NCBI GenBank assembly: GCA_934486735.1
Contig: CAKSQL010000033.1
Coordinates: forward strand, 1 to 29,280
Direction: 5' to 3'
DNA length: 29,280 nucleotides
DNA from: an uncultured Clostridia bacterium
GTDB taxonomy: Bacteria; Bacillota; Clostridia; UBA1381
Shown: piece by piece, positions 7,201 through 14,501 of the stretch
How positions within the stretch are numbered: the stretch's first letter is position 1
Layout of the letters: each line of letters begins with the position of its first letter
Notes under the pieces: model-generated
The model's database searches: none
Seen by the model: only the letters and a program-made list of their open reading frames with translations
Told to the model about the DNA's origin: nothing
Position numbers and translations under genes: made by a program

Positions 7201-7229
7201 ATTATATCACACTTTTTGACAAATGCCAA
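7201..7229 (-). promoter_or_regulatory. murA promoter
   Basis: On the minus strand TTGGCA (7224-7229), a 17-nt spacer and TATAAT (7201-7206): a near-consensus sigma-A promoter about 100 bp upstream of the murA start codon. Confidence 0.8.
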
Positions 7230-7365
7230 TAAAAAATAAAAAATTTTTTGCATTATTTTTTCGACAAAATAAAAAATGAGAAAATGTATAATTTTAAATC
7301 AAGCCGAAAATAGCCGCAAAGCAAGATTATTTCAAACTTTTTTCAAAAACTGTATAAAATATCGC

Positions 7366-7394
7366 TTGACAAGAGAGAATTAAAATGTTATATT
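7366..7394 (+). promoter_or_regulatory. Promoter of the AraC-family regulator gene
   Basis: A perfect TTGACA (7366-7371), 17-nt spacer and TATATT (7389-7394), followed by GAGGTGA and the regulator's ATG. It points away from the murA promoter; the two are separated by AT-rich DNA with nothing else recognisable. Confidence 0.8.
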
Positions 7395-7425
7395 ATAATT
7401 AGATTTGGCAAAAGAGGTGAAAGCG

Positions 7426-8310
7426 ATGTTTTCCGAGGGTTATTTTGAAGAAGGCTATGATAAGGATAAAATGTATGTCTGCCATATGCAGGAAAATCAT
7501 GAAAACGGAGTCACCACTCCGGCGCATACGCATGACTTTGTTGAGGTTCTCTACGGCGTGGAGTGCGAATGCAGCGTGTACGTCGATAATCAGGTGTATG
7601 AGTTTAAGAGCGGCGAGCTGATAATTTTCAATTCCAAGCAGGTGCATAAGGTCATCACAAAGTGGATGACCCACAGCAAATACATATGCGTGCGGTTCAA
7701 GATAGACGCGATATACGCATCGGGGTATTCGTCGCTTGAGTTTAAGTATGTTCTGCCTTTTATATTGAACGACACCGGACACAAGTGTCACTTTCGCAGG
7801 GAAGAGCTTGAGGGGACCGGGATTCCGGAGATTATGTGGGATATTTATAACGAGAGCATGACAAAAAACTACGGCTACGAAATAGGTATAACCGGTGATT
7901 TGCATAAGCTGTACCTGTTTTTCCTGCGGCAGTGGCAAAACGATAATGACATCGGCAAGGGCGCGTTCAACGAGATGGACGAAAGCAGGATAACCGAGGT
8001 GCTGGAGTACATCGAGCAGAATTACCGCGAGGATATGAGTGCATATGACGCGGCGAAAAAGTGCCATGTGAGCTACAGCTATTTTTCGAGGTGGTTTAAA
8101 AAAATTACCGGCAAGACATTTATTCAATATGTGAATTATGTGCGTATAAACCACGCCGAACAGTTTTTGATTAACAGCGACTACAATATTACCGAGATTT
8201 CCATGCAGACGGGGTTTCCGACAACAAGTTATTTTATAAAGCAGTTTAAGCTGCAAAAGGGCTGCTCGCCGGGAAAGTTCAGAAAGATGATAGAAAATAT
8301 GGAGAAGTAA
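7426..8310 (+). CDS. AraC-family transcriptional regulator with cupin sensor domain
   Basis: A 294-residue protein. The ATG is chosen over an in-frame TTG seven codons earlier because GAGGTGA lies five bases upstream. The N-terminal half is an AraC-type cupin (PAHTHDFVEVLYGVECECSV, about 32-51, then EFKSGELIIFNSKQVHKV), the usual sugar-sensing module. The C-terminal hundred residues form the double helix-turn-helix: first helix pair about 204-225 (SAYDAAKKCHVSYSYFSRWF), second about 253-275 (YNITEISMQTGFPTTSYFIK), ending FKLQKGCSPGKFRKM. It has its own consensus promoter and terminator and sits immediately upstream of the GH65 gene and the secreted glycosidase operon. Those two units share a promoter-proximal block, so this protein is the likely activator; the inducer is unknown. 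Confidence 0.92.
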   Translation: MFSEGYFEEGYDKDKMYVCHMQENHENGVTTPAHTHDFVEVLYGVECECSVYVDNQVYEFKSGELIIFNSKQVHKVITKWMTHSKYICVRFKIDAIYASGYSSLEFKYVLPFILNDTGHKCHFRREELEGTGIPEIMWDIYNESMTKNYGYEIGITGDLHKLYLFFLRQWQNDNDIGKGAFNEMDESRITEVLEYIEQNYREDMSAYDAAKKCHVSYSYFSRWFKKITGKTFIQYVNYVRINHAEQFLINSDYNITEISMQTGFPTTSYFIKQFKLQKGCSPGKFRKMIENMEK

Positions 8311-8316
8311 ATAAAG

Positions 8317-8354
8317 ACGGTTCTCTTTTTTTGAGGAGAGCCGTTCTTTTTTTT
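8317..8354 (+). terminator. Intrinsic terminator after the AraC-family gene
   Basis: A 9-bp stem with one G-U pair (ACGGTTCTC with GAGAGCCGT) is followed by TTC and eight or nine T residues, seven bases after the regulator's stop codon. It separates the regulator from the GH65 gene. Confidence 0.9.
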
Positions 8355-8385
8355 GGGAAAAAAGTTCCGAAAGATGTCAAATATG

Positions 8386-8438
8386 TTGCATTTTTATGTA
8401 TATTTGTTATATTATAGCGCTTTTTTGTGTGATATAAT
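8386..8438 (+). promoter_or_regulatory. Probable activator-dependent promoter of the GH65 gene
   Basis: TATAAT at 8433-8438 has no acceptable -35 (TATTAT at 17-nt spacing). Instead a 35-nt block at 8386-8420, ending GCGC, matches the block at 10829-10862 before the secreted GH-A gene at 28 of 34 aligned positions with one gap. In both cases the block starts exactly 47 bases before the -10 hexamer. This is the expected place for an AraC-type activator site. Confidence 0.55.
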
Positions 8439-8550
8439 TCAAAATATAATCGGAGGGCAGGCACTGTGAATAATGCCCCTTTGATTGATAAATCAAAAAT
8501 GACTATGTGTGTGATTTTTGGCAAAAAAAGCAGCGGGAGGATTTGCTTTG

Positions 8551-10788
8551 ATGGAGCAATGGATAATATCGGAAAAGGGAAACAGTCTTGACAAAATCAG
8601 AAAATACGAATCGATTTTTTGCCAGGGCAACGGATATATGGGGGTCAGAAACTCGCATGAGGAGCATTATACAAACGAAAAGCGCGGAGTGTTTATAAAT
8701 GGGGTATTCGATGCGGCACCGGAGGAGACGGCGGAGCTGGCGGTTTTGCCAGATGTGCTGAACTGTGAGATATTGCTCGGCGGCGAATGTGTGAATATGC
8801 TCTCGGGCATGATTTCGGAATATCGGCGCGAGCTGAATTTAAAAACCGGCGAAAGCGTGCGCAGCTTTGTATGGACCGGCAGGAACGGGCTTTCGGCAAG
8901 GCTTGAATACAAAAGAATCATATCGGACACGCAAAAGCATATCGTAGCTCAGAAAATATCGGTCACGCCGCTGGGCGATTGCTCGGTTTCGATAAAAAGC
9001 GGAATCGATGCGGCGGTGACAAACAGCGGTGTTCAGCATTTCGGAGCGGCGGAGAAAAGAAACTTCGGACGCGGCAGAGTGGGAATATGCCAAAAGACAA
9101 ACGAATCGGGGGTTGCCGTCACTGTTTTGTCCGAGCTTAAGTTCGGCAAAGAGACAAAACAGCGTGTGCTTGCCGAACGGCGCGGCGTTTATATAGATGC
9201 AAAGACAGAGCTTAAAGGCGGCGAAACGCTTGTGACAGAGAAGATATCGGCATATGCGTCGGCGAGGGATTTTGAGTATGTAAACGGAGGCGGGGAAAAG
9301 CTTTCGGAGGATACAAAGGGATATCTTGACGCGGCTGTGAAAATGGGATATGACGCACTTTTGGCGGAGAGCGCCGAAGCATGGGCGGAGTTTTGGAACG
9401 CAAACGAGATAAAAATAGAAAGCAAAAACGAGTTTTATTCGCTTGCCATGCGCTTTGCTCAGTATCATTTGAGAATAATGGCGAGCCGCTGCGACAATCG
9501 CCTGGGCGTGGCTGCAAAGGGACTGAGCGGCGAGGGATATAAAGGACATTCGTTCTGGGATACCGAGATGTTCATTCTGCCGTACTATATTTTCACCGCG
9601 CCCGATACTGCGCGGAGACTTTTGGAATACAGGCATGTTATGCTTAAATCCGCATGCAAAAAGGCGGAGCGGTACGGATATGACGGAGCGATGTTCCCGT
9701 GGGAGTGCGCGTGGGAGACCGACGGCGAGACCTGTCCCGAGTATGGGGATATAGATTTGGAGACCGGCGAGCTGAGAAAGAATTTCATGCCTGAGACCGA
9801 GGTGCATATCGACGCAGACATTGCATACGGAGTTTGGCAGTATTACTGTGCGACCGGTGATATTGAGTTTATCGAAAGCAGCGGCGCGGAGCTGATAATT
9901 CTGACCGCGATGTTTTGGATAAGCAAGATAACCGAGCGAAACGGACGTTATGAAATTTTAAATGTGGGAGGTCCGGACGAATACAAGGACGGAGAGGACA
10001 ACAACGCGTACACAAATTATATGGCATACTTCAATATACGCCTTGTCCTGCGCGTGGCAAATATCATATCGCCGGAGCTGAGAGCAAGCTTTAACGAGCT
10101 TTACAAGCTTGATGAGCTGTGCAAAAAGATAGACGAAATTCTTCCGGATTTTTATCTGCCCAAGGCTGACGAAAACGGGATAATTCCACAAGCAGACGGA
10201 TTTTGCGGTTTGAAAGAAATCGACTGTACAAAATATAAGAACGGGGAAAAGGTCGGAGAGATATTTTTCGATTATTCATTCAGTGAGATTATGAAAATGC
10301 AGGTCATAAAGCAGGCGGACGTTGTGATGCTTTTGTACACGCTGGAAAATTGCTTCACCGAAGAGGAAATAAAGAAAAATTATGTTTATTATGAAGAAAG
10401 AACGCTGCATGACTCGTCTCTGAGCATGTGCGCGCATGCGCTTGTTGCGGTACGCATCGGCATGGAAAGCATGGCGGAGGAAATGTTTTACAAGTGCTGC
10501 TGCGTTGACCTGGGTGAAAAAACGAACAATTCGGATGACGGAATCCACTCCGCGTCGATCGGCGGAATGTGGCTCGCCTTGGCGATGGGATTTTTGGGTC
10601 TGCGCATAGACGAATCGGGACTGACGATAAATCCGCTGCTGCCAGAGGACTGGGACGGTATAGAGCTTTCGCTCTGTTACCGCGGCGGAAAAATCAAAAT
10701 TTCGGCGGACAAGAACGGCTGTCGGGCGGAAAGAATCAGCGGCGAAAAGACAGATATTTTTATAAGCGGAAAAGAAAGGCTTATTTGA
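8551..10788 (+). CDS. Glycoside hydrolase family 65 protein (disaccharide phosphorylase type)
   Basis: A 745-residue protein with no signal peptide, so cytoplasmic. GH65 enzymes reversibly phosphorolyse alpha-linked disaccharides (maltose, trehalose, kojibiose, nigerose and others) to beta-glucose 1-phosphate. Family marks in order: N-terminal beta-sandwich (about 1-270) with QGNGYMGVRNS; KGLSGEGYKGHSFWDTE (323-339); the general acid Glu477 in GGPDEYKDGEDNNAYTNYMA; KQADVV (587-592); and the phosphate-loop segment TLHDSSLSMCAHAL (618-631). The last resembles phosphorylases more than GH65 hydrolases. The ATG lies nine bases after GGGAGGA. It is the only cytoplasmic catabolic enzyme of the locus and presumably handles an imported product of the secreted enzymes. 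Substrate linkage cannot be assigned from motifs. Confidence 0.9.
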   Translation: MEQWIISEKGNSLDKIRKYESIFCQGNGYMGVRNSHEEHYTNEKRGVFINGVFDAAPEETAELAVLPDVLNCEILLGGECVNMLSGMISEYRRELNLKTGESVRSFVWTGRNGLSARLEYKRIISDTQKHIVAQKISVTPLGDCSVSIKSGIDAAVTNSGVQHFGAAEKRNFGRGRVGICQKTNESGVAVTVLSELKFGKETKQRVLAERRGVYIDAKTELKGGETLVTEKISAYASARDFEYVNGGGEKLSEDTKGYLDAAVKMGYDALLAESAEAWAEFWNANEIKIESKNEFYSLAMRFAQYHLRIMASRCDNRLGVAAKGLSGEGYKGHSFWDTEMFILPYYIFTAPDTARRLLEYRHVMLKSACKKAERYGYDGAMFPWECAWETDGETCPEYGDIDLETGELRKNFMPETEVHIDADIAYGVWQYYCATGDIEFIESSGAELIILTAMFWISKITERNGRYEILNVGGPDEYKDGEDNNAYTNYMAYFNIRLVLRVANIISPELRASFNELYKLDELCKKIDEILPDFYLPKADENGIIPQADGFCGLKEIDCTKYKNGEKVGEIFFDYSFSEIMKMQVIKQADVVMLLYTLENCFTEEEIKKNYVYYEERTLHDSSLSMCAHALVAVRIGMESMAEEMFYKCCCVDLGEKTNNSDDGIHSASIGGMWLALAMGFLGLRIDESGLTINPLLPEDWDGIELSLCYRGGKIKISADKNGCRAERISGEKTDIFISGKERLI

Positions 10789-10828
10789 CTGTAATTTTGC
10801 GTGATATTGATTAAAGAGGATAGATTTG

Positions 10829-10881
10829 TTCTATTTTTGTGTATTTTTATTATATCATGCGCCATTTCAGAGTGCTAAAAT
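10829..10881 (+). promoter_or_regulatory. Probable activator-dependent promoter of the secreted-enzyme operon
   Basis: A 34-nt block at 10829-10862, ending ATGCGC, matches the one before the GH65 gene; TAAAAT at 10876-10881 is the matching -10, again 47 bases from the block start. The -35 position reads TATCAT, a poor match. The 237-bp gap between the genes holds this promoter, an AT-rich leader with two ATGCAT hexamers (10915 and 10950 regions) and no gene. Confidence 0.5.
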
Positions 10882-11025
10882 AGTGTATATAAAGAGAAAT
10901 TAAACAAAAAAATTATGCATGTTTCACAGTTTATAAATATGAAAATATGCATATTGTCTGTGGCAGGCAAAAAGGGCGGACAGCGCCGTCCCGATAAATA
11001 AAGAAAGAAAGGAAGTATGGACTAA

Positions 11026-14000
11026 ATGAAAAAAAGAACAAGGCTGACAGCGGCTCTGCTCAGTGCGGTGATTATGCTCCCGAACGGATTTGCTTGGGCA
11101 AAGGATTCACAATGGGCTGCGGAGGGAACTTTTGGCAGCGACATTGCCACGTCAGGCATGTCGGCAAAGATGATGATGTCGGGTTCGACCGCGCCAAAGA
11201 CTGAAAAGGGCGGACTCGATGCATGGACGCTGACAGCGGAAAGCTGGTACGATAACACGATGTACATAAATCTTTCACCGGGAACGGTCACAAGCACCGG
11301 CGGACGTCATATTTTGGTTGAGGTCGATTATTTCGACGATTCGGACGACGGTTGGTTCTATATAAAATATAACAGCCGCGATGAAAAGGATGTCTATACC
11401 AAAAAGCAGAAGATGACCGCGTCAAAGCAGTGGAAAACCGCGTCGTTTGTTTTGGAGTCACCGACACTTGCGGATGACCTGGAGGGCGGCGACTTCGGAA
11501 TATCGACCCTGATGGACAACGACTATTCGCACAGCAAGGTGTATATTCGCGGCGTGAGAGTCAAGCAGCTCGACGAGGTTAAGTCGGCGGCGCTGGAGCT
11601 TGAAATGGACGCACCGGGGCATATATATTTCGAGGGCGACGAAGTCAAGCTGAAAATGAAGCTGAAGAACAAGATGCCCAAAAACTACAGCGCGGACATA
11701 AAGCTTACACTTCAGAACCAGTACGGCGAGATTGCGCATGAGCAGACCGAGAGCGTGGAGCTCACAGCGATGTCAAGCACTGAAAAGGAAGTTACAATTA
11801 ATATAGATAAATTCGGCGTATATAAACTCTTTGCCGAGGGCACAAATGCGGAGCTGGACTACAGATTTTCGGCTCAGACCGATATGAGCTATATAAAGCT
11901 GAGTCCGTATATGAATGATAAATTCGGAACATGTAACCACTTTGCATGGGGTCAGACATATCGTGATCCGGCGATTATATATCCGCTGATGCGAAAGGCG
12001 GGAATCGGCTGGACGCGTGACGAGATAAAATGGCAGAACCTCGAAAGAACAAAGGGCGAATTCAGTCTGATGCCGCATCACGAACGCTTTTTGACTCTCG
12101 CGGAAGAGAATGGGATAAAGCAGCTGTTGATTTACTATGCCGGAAACTCACTTTACAGTCCAACAAACGACAGCGTACCGGTCAGCGATGAGGAGCTTGA
12201 AGCATGGGGCAGATTTGTATATAATCTTACCTATTTAACAAAGGGCAGAGTAAACGACTTTGAATACTGGAACGAGTACGACCACTACGGTCAGTCAACC
12301 CCGGGTGCGGATTATGAGTTTTATGTAAAGCTTGCGCAGGTGACATATGAAAACGCCAAAAAGGCGAATCCGGATGTCAACACAATCGGCTTCACCGCGG
12401 CAGGTACCGGCGTCAGACTTATAAAGACCTGCTTTGACATGGGCGGCTATCAATATATGGACGATGTCAGCTACCACACCTATGCGAGGGGAACTCCGAC
12501 CGAGGCAAAGGTCGGAGACGACACGATGAGCATAAGAGAGCTTATCAATCAATACCCCGGCGGCGAGAACATGAGAATATGGCTGACCGAGATGGGCTGG
12601 ACAAACGGAACAAAAAGCTCGTTTGCGGGATTTTATGACAAGACCGAGACGGCGAAGCTGCTGCCGGAGGAATTTGCGATTCAGCTCGAATCGGGATATG
12701 TTGAGAGAATGTTCTGGTATGATACGATTGACGACCAAGATGACCCGACCTATTCCGAGGCGACCTTCGGCATGCTGGAGCATTTTACACCGTCTACAAG
12801 AAAGGTTACGTATGCGGCAAAGCCTGCATTTGCTGCAACCGCTGCGATGAATGCGGCGTTCGGAACTCCGGACTTTGTTTCAAAGGGTACATTCGCGGAC
12901 GGAAAGGTCAATAACTACCGTTACACGCGCCGCCAGGACGGAAAGGACGTTGCAATCCTGTGGGGCGAGGACAAGAACAGCTATATAACCCTTAAGCTGG
13001 GTAACGATGCAAAATTCTATGATCTCTACGGCAACGAAATCGAAGTTCGGAATAACGACGGCGAGTATTCGTTCACCGTTACCGATGAGCCGATGTATAT
13101 AGTAGGAACGTTCGAAAACTATGAAGAAGGCTCGCCCAAGGTGCTGATAAGCGAAACGAATATCAAGGCGGCACAGGAGGACGATGTTGAAATAAAGCTT
13201 TACAAGTCCTTTGACAAGCCTTTGAAAATCGAAGCGTCTGCCGCTGAGGATTCCGAGATAAAGATAGAAGCTGTTCCGGAATTTAATGAAGAAACAGCGT
13301 CAATCAGGATGCATGTCAAGGGCAACGCAGGCTATTCCGAGCAGGTTGCGCTTAAGATAACCGATTCGGACGGCAGGGAGTATTATTCGGGAAATGTAAC
13401 CGTTGAATATACCGAGGGACTTACAGTTTCGGGAAGAACAAGACTCTATCGGGATACCAATATACGGCGCTGGAGACTGCAGCTTGATATCAATTCCGAT
13501 TTCCATGGCGACGCGCTGAGAGGAAAGCTGAAAATCAAAGAGCCGTCGGCATTCGCGGGAAAGGAATATAACCTCGGCATGATAAAGCATGGCGAAAATG
13601 AAATTATGCTGCATCTGCCGGAGGTGCCGGAGTTTACAAGCTATTGGCTCAAAGCTGATATAGAGCTTAGCAACGGATATACACAATATTTTGAAATTCC
13701 GATAGATTTTGCGCTTGCGTTCAGGACAAAAAAAGCGCCCGAGATCGACGGGAAGATGTCGCCGGGTGAATGGGAGCAGAGCGGAAAGATAGTTTCGAAC
13801 CGCGCCGATCAGATTTACCTCTTAATTTCCGATCCGAAATGGAGGGGAGCGAACGATTTGAGTGCCGAGACATATATAATGTGGGACGATGACTATTTCT
13901 ATTTAGCGAGCAAGGTAACGGACGATATACACAGCTGCAACTACACCGGCACGCATGTGTGGCAGGGCGACAGCGTTCAGTTCGGAATTGCGTATAACAG

Positions 14001-14349
14001 AGAAAATTCCGAAAACGCGGCAAACGTCTTTACCGAGGTGGGCATAGCGCTCACTCCGGAGGGTACGGGACTTGTGAAGTACAGCGTGGAAAGCGGCACT
14101 ACAATGGATATGATTGAAAGTAAGGCGGCAGTCACGCGAGAGGGAAATGTCACGACCTACGAAATATGCATGCCATGGAGCGAAGCGACTCCGGCAGGGG
14201 CGGTCATAAAGGAAAATACCGAGATAGGATTTTCGATGATTGTCAACGACAATGACGGCGAGGGCAGACGCGGATGGATAGAATTCGGCAGCGGAATCGG
14301 GCTGAATAAAAAGGTGGCAGAGTTTGCAAGGATTCGCCTGATGCCATAA
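11026..14349 (+). CDS. Secreted clan GH-A glycosidase with C-terminal CBM9-like domain
   Basis: An 1107-residue protein. A signal peptide (MKKRTRLTAALLSAVIMLPN, then GFAWA) is cleaved near residue 25. Residues 30-185 form a beta-sandwich, probably carbohydrate-binding, and 190-290 an Ig-like linker. A TIM-barrel catalytic domain spans about 295-620, with acid/base Glu417 in DFEYWNEYD and nucleophile Glu522 in IWLTEMGW, the arrangement of retaining clan GH-A enzymes resembling GH39. Two more beta domains follow, then a CBM9-like domain from about 900 (APEIDGKMSPGEWEQ, MWDDDYFYLASKVTDD, WQGDSVQFGIA, YEICMPWSE), which in other proteins binds glycan ends. There is no SLH, dockerin or sortase motif, so it is probably released or held by its binding domains. 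GGAAG precedes the ATG at a long spacing. It is a paralogue of the enzyme at 18905; substrate unknown. Confidence 0.85.
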   Translation: MKKRTRLTAALLSAVIMLPNGFAWAKDSQWAAEGTFGSDIATSGMSAKMMMSGSTAPKTEKGGLDAWTLTAESWYDNTMYINLSPGTVTSTGGRHILVEVDYFDDSDDGWFYIKYNSRDEKDVYTKKQKMTASKQWKTASFVLESPTLADDLEGGDFGISTLMDNDYSHSKVYIRGVRVKQLDEVKSAALELEMDAPGHIYFEGDEVKLKMKLKNKMPKNYSADIKLTLQNQYGEIAHEQTESVELTAMSSTEKEVTINIDKFGVYKLFAEGTNAELDYRFSAQTDMSYIKLSPYMNDKFGTCNHFAWGQTYRDPAIIYPLMRKAGIGWTRDEIKWQNLERTKGEFSLMPHHERFLTLAEENGIKQLLIYYAGNSLYSPTNDSVPVSDEELEAWGRFVYNLTYLTKGRVNDFEYWNEYDHYGQSTPGADYEFYVKLAQVTYENAKKANPDVNTIGFTAAGTGVRLIKTCFDMGGYQYMDDVSYHTYARGTPTEAKVGDDTMSIRELINQYPGGENMRIWLTEMGWTNGTKSSFAGFYDKTETAKLLPEEFAIQLESGYVERMFWYDTIDDQDDPTYSEATFGMLEHFTPSTRKVTYAAKPAFAATAAMNAAFGTPDFVSKGTFADGKVNNYRYTRRQDGKDVAILWGEDKNSYITLKLGNDAKFYDLYGNEIEVRNNDGEYSFTVTDEPMYIVGTFENYEEGSPKVLISETNIKAAQEDDVEIKLYKSFDKPLKIEASAAEDSEIKIEAVPEFNEETASIRMHVKGNAGYSEQVALKITDSDGREYYSGNVTVEYTEGLTVSGRTRLYRDTNIRRWRLQLDINSDFHGDALRGKLKIKEPSAFAGKEYNLGMIKHGENEIMLHLPEVPEFTSYWLKADIELSNGYTQYFEIPIDFALAFRTKKAPEIDGKMSPGEWEQSGKIVSNRADQIYLLISDPKWRGANDLSAETYIMWDDDYFYLASKVTDDIHSCNYTGTHVWQGDSVQFGIAYNRENSENAANVFTEVGIALTPEGTGLVKYSVESGTTMDMIESKAAVTREGNVTTYEICMPWSEATPAGAVIKENTEIGFSMIVNDNDGEGRRGWIEFGSGIGLNKKVAEFARIRLMP

Positions 14350-14359
14350 TCAATATGAT

Positions 14360-14379
14360 ATAAATAAATACTTATTTAT
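14360..14379 (+). other. AT-only hairpin after the first GH-A gene
   Basis: ATAAATAA and TTATTTAT are perfect 8-nt arms around a 4-nt loop, ten bases after the stop codon. It is too weak to terminate alone; it could mark a processing point. Confidence 0.35.
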
Positions 14380-14387
14380 ATATTCGA

Positions 14388-14465
14388 GCAGAGCGGATTT
14401 TATGCCGATGATATCGGCAGCCCATCCCCGGCAGCATGATGAACAGGCATAAATCTCCGTTTTGC
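14388..14465 (+). other. Structured intercistronic RNA segment
   Basis: The outer arms 14388-14406 and 14446-14465 pair over about 17 positions, including the continuous TTTATGCC/GGCATAAA and CGGA/TCCG blocks. A competing local hairpin, TGCCGAT-GAT-ATCGGCA (14402-14418), uses part of the left arm, so the two folds are mutually exclusive. The segment ends about 25 nt before the ribosome site of the next gene. It matches no riboswitch class I know. Confidence 0.45.
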
Positions 14466-14501
14466 CGAAAAATATTTTAAAACGTTAAGGAGGATATTTT
14501 C

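Noticed and set aside
8839..9807. Long minus-strand open frame (322 codons) within the GH65 gene
   Set aside because: It lies opposite a clearly recognised enzyme gene, encodes no recognisable domain and has no promoter or ribosome site; an antisense shadow.
10980..11003. GC-rich GGAC...GTCC inverted repeat before the first GH-A gene as a terminator or operator
   Set aside because: Only a 4-bp stem, with alternative 4-bp pairings, and no T-tract; too weak to call.
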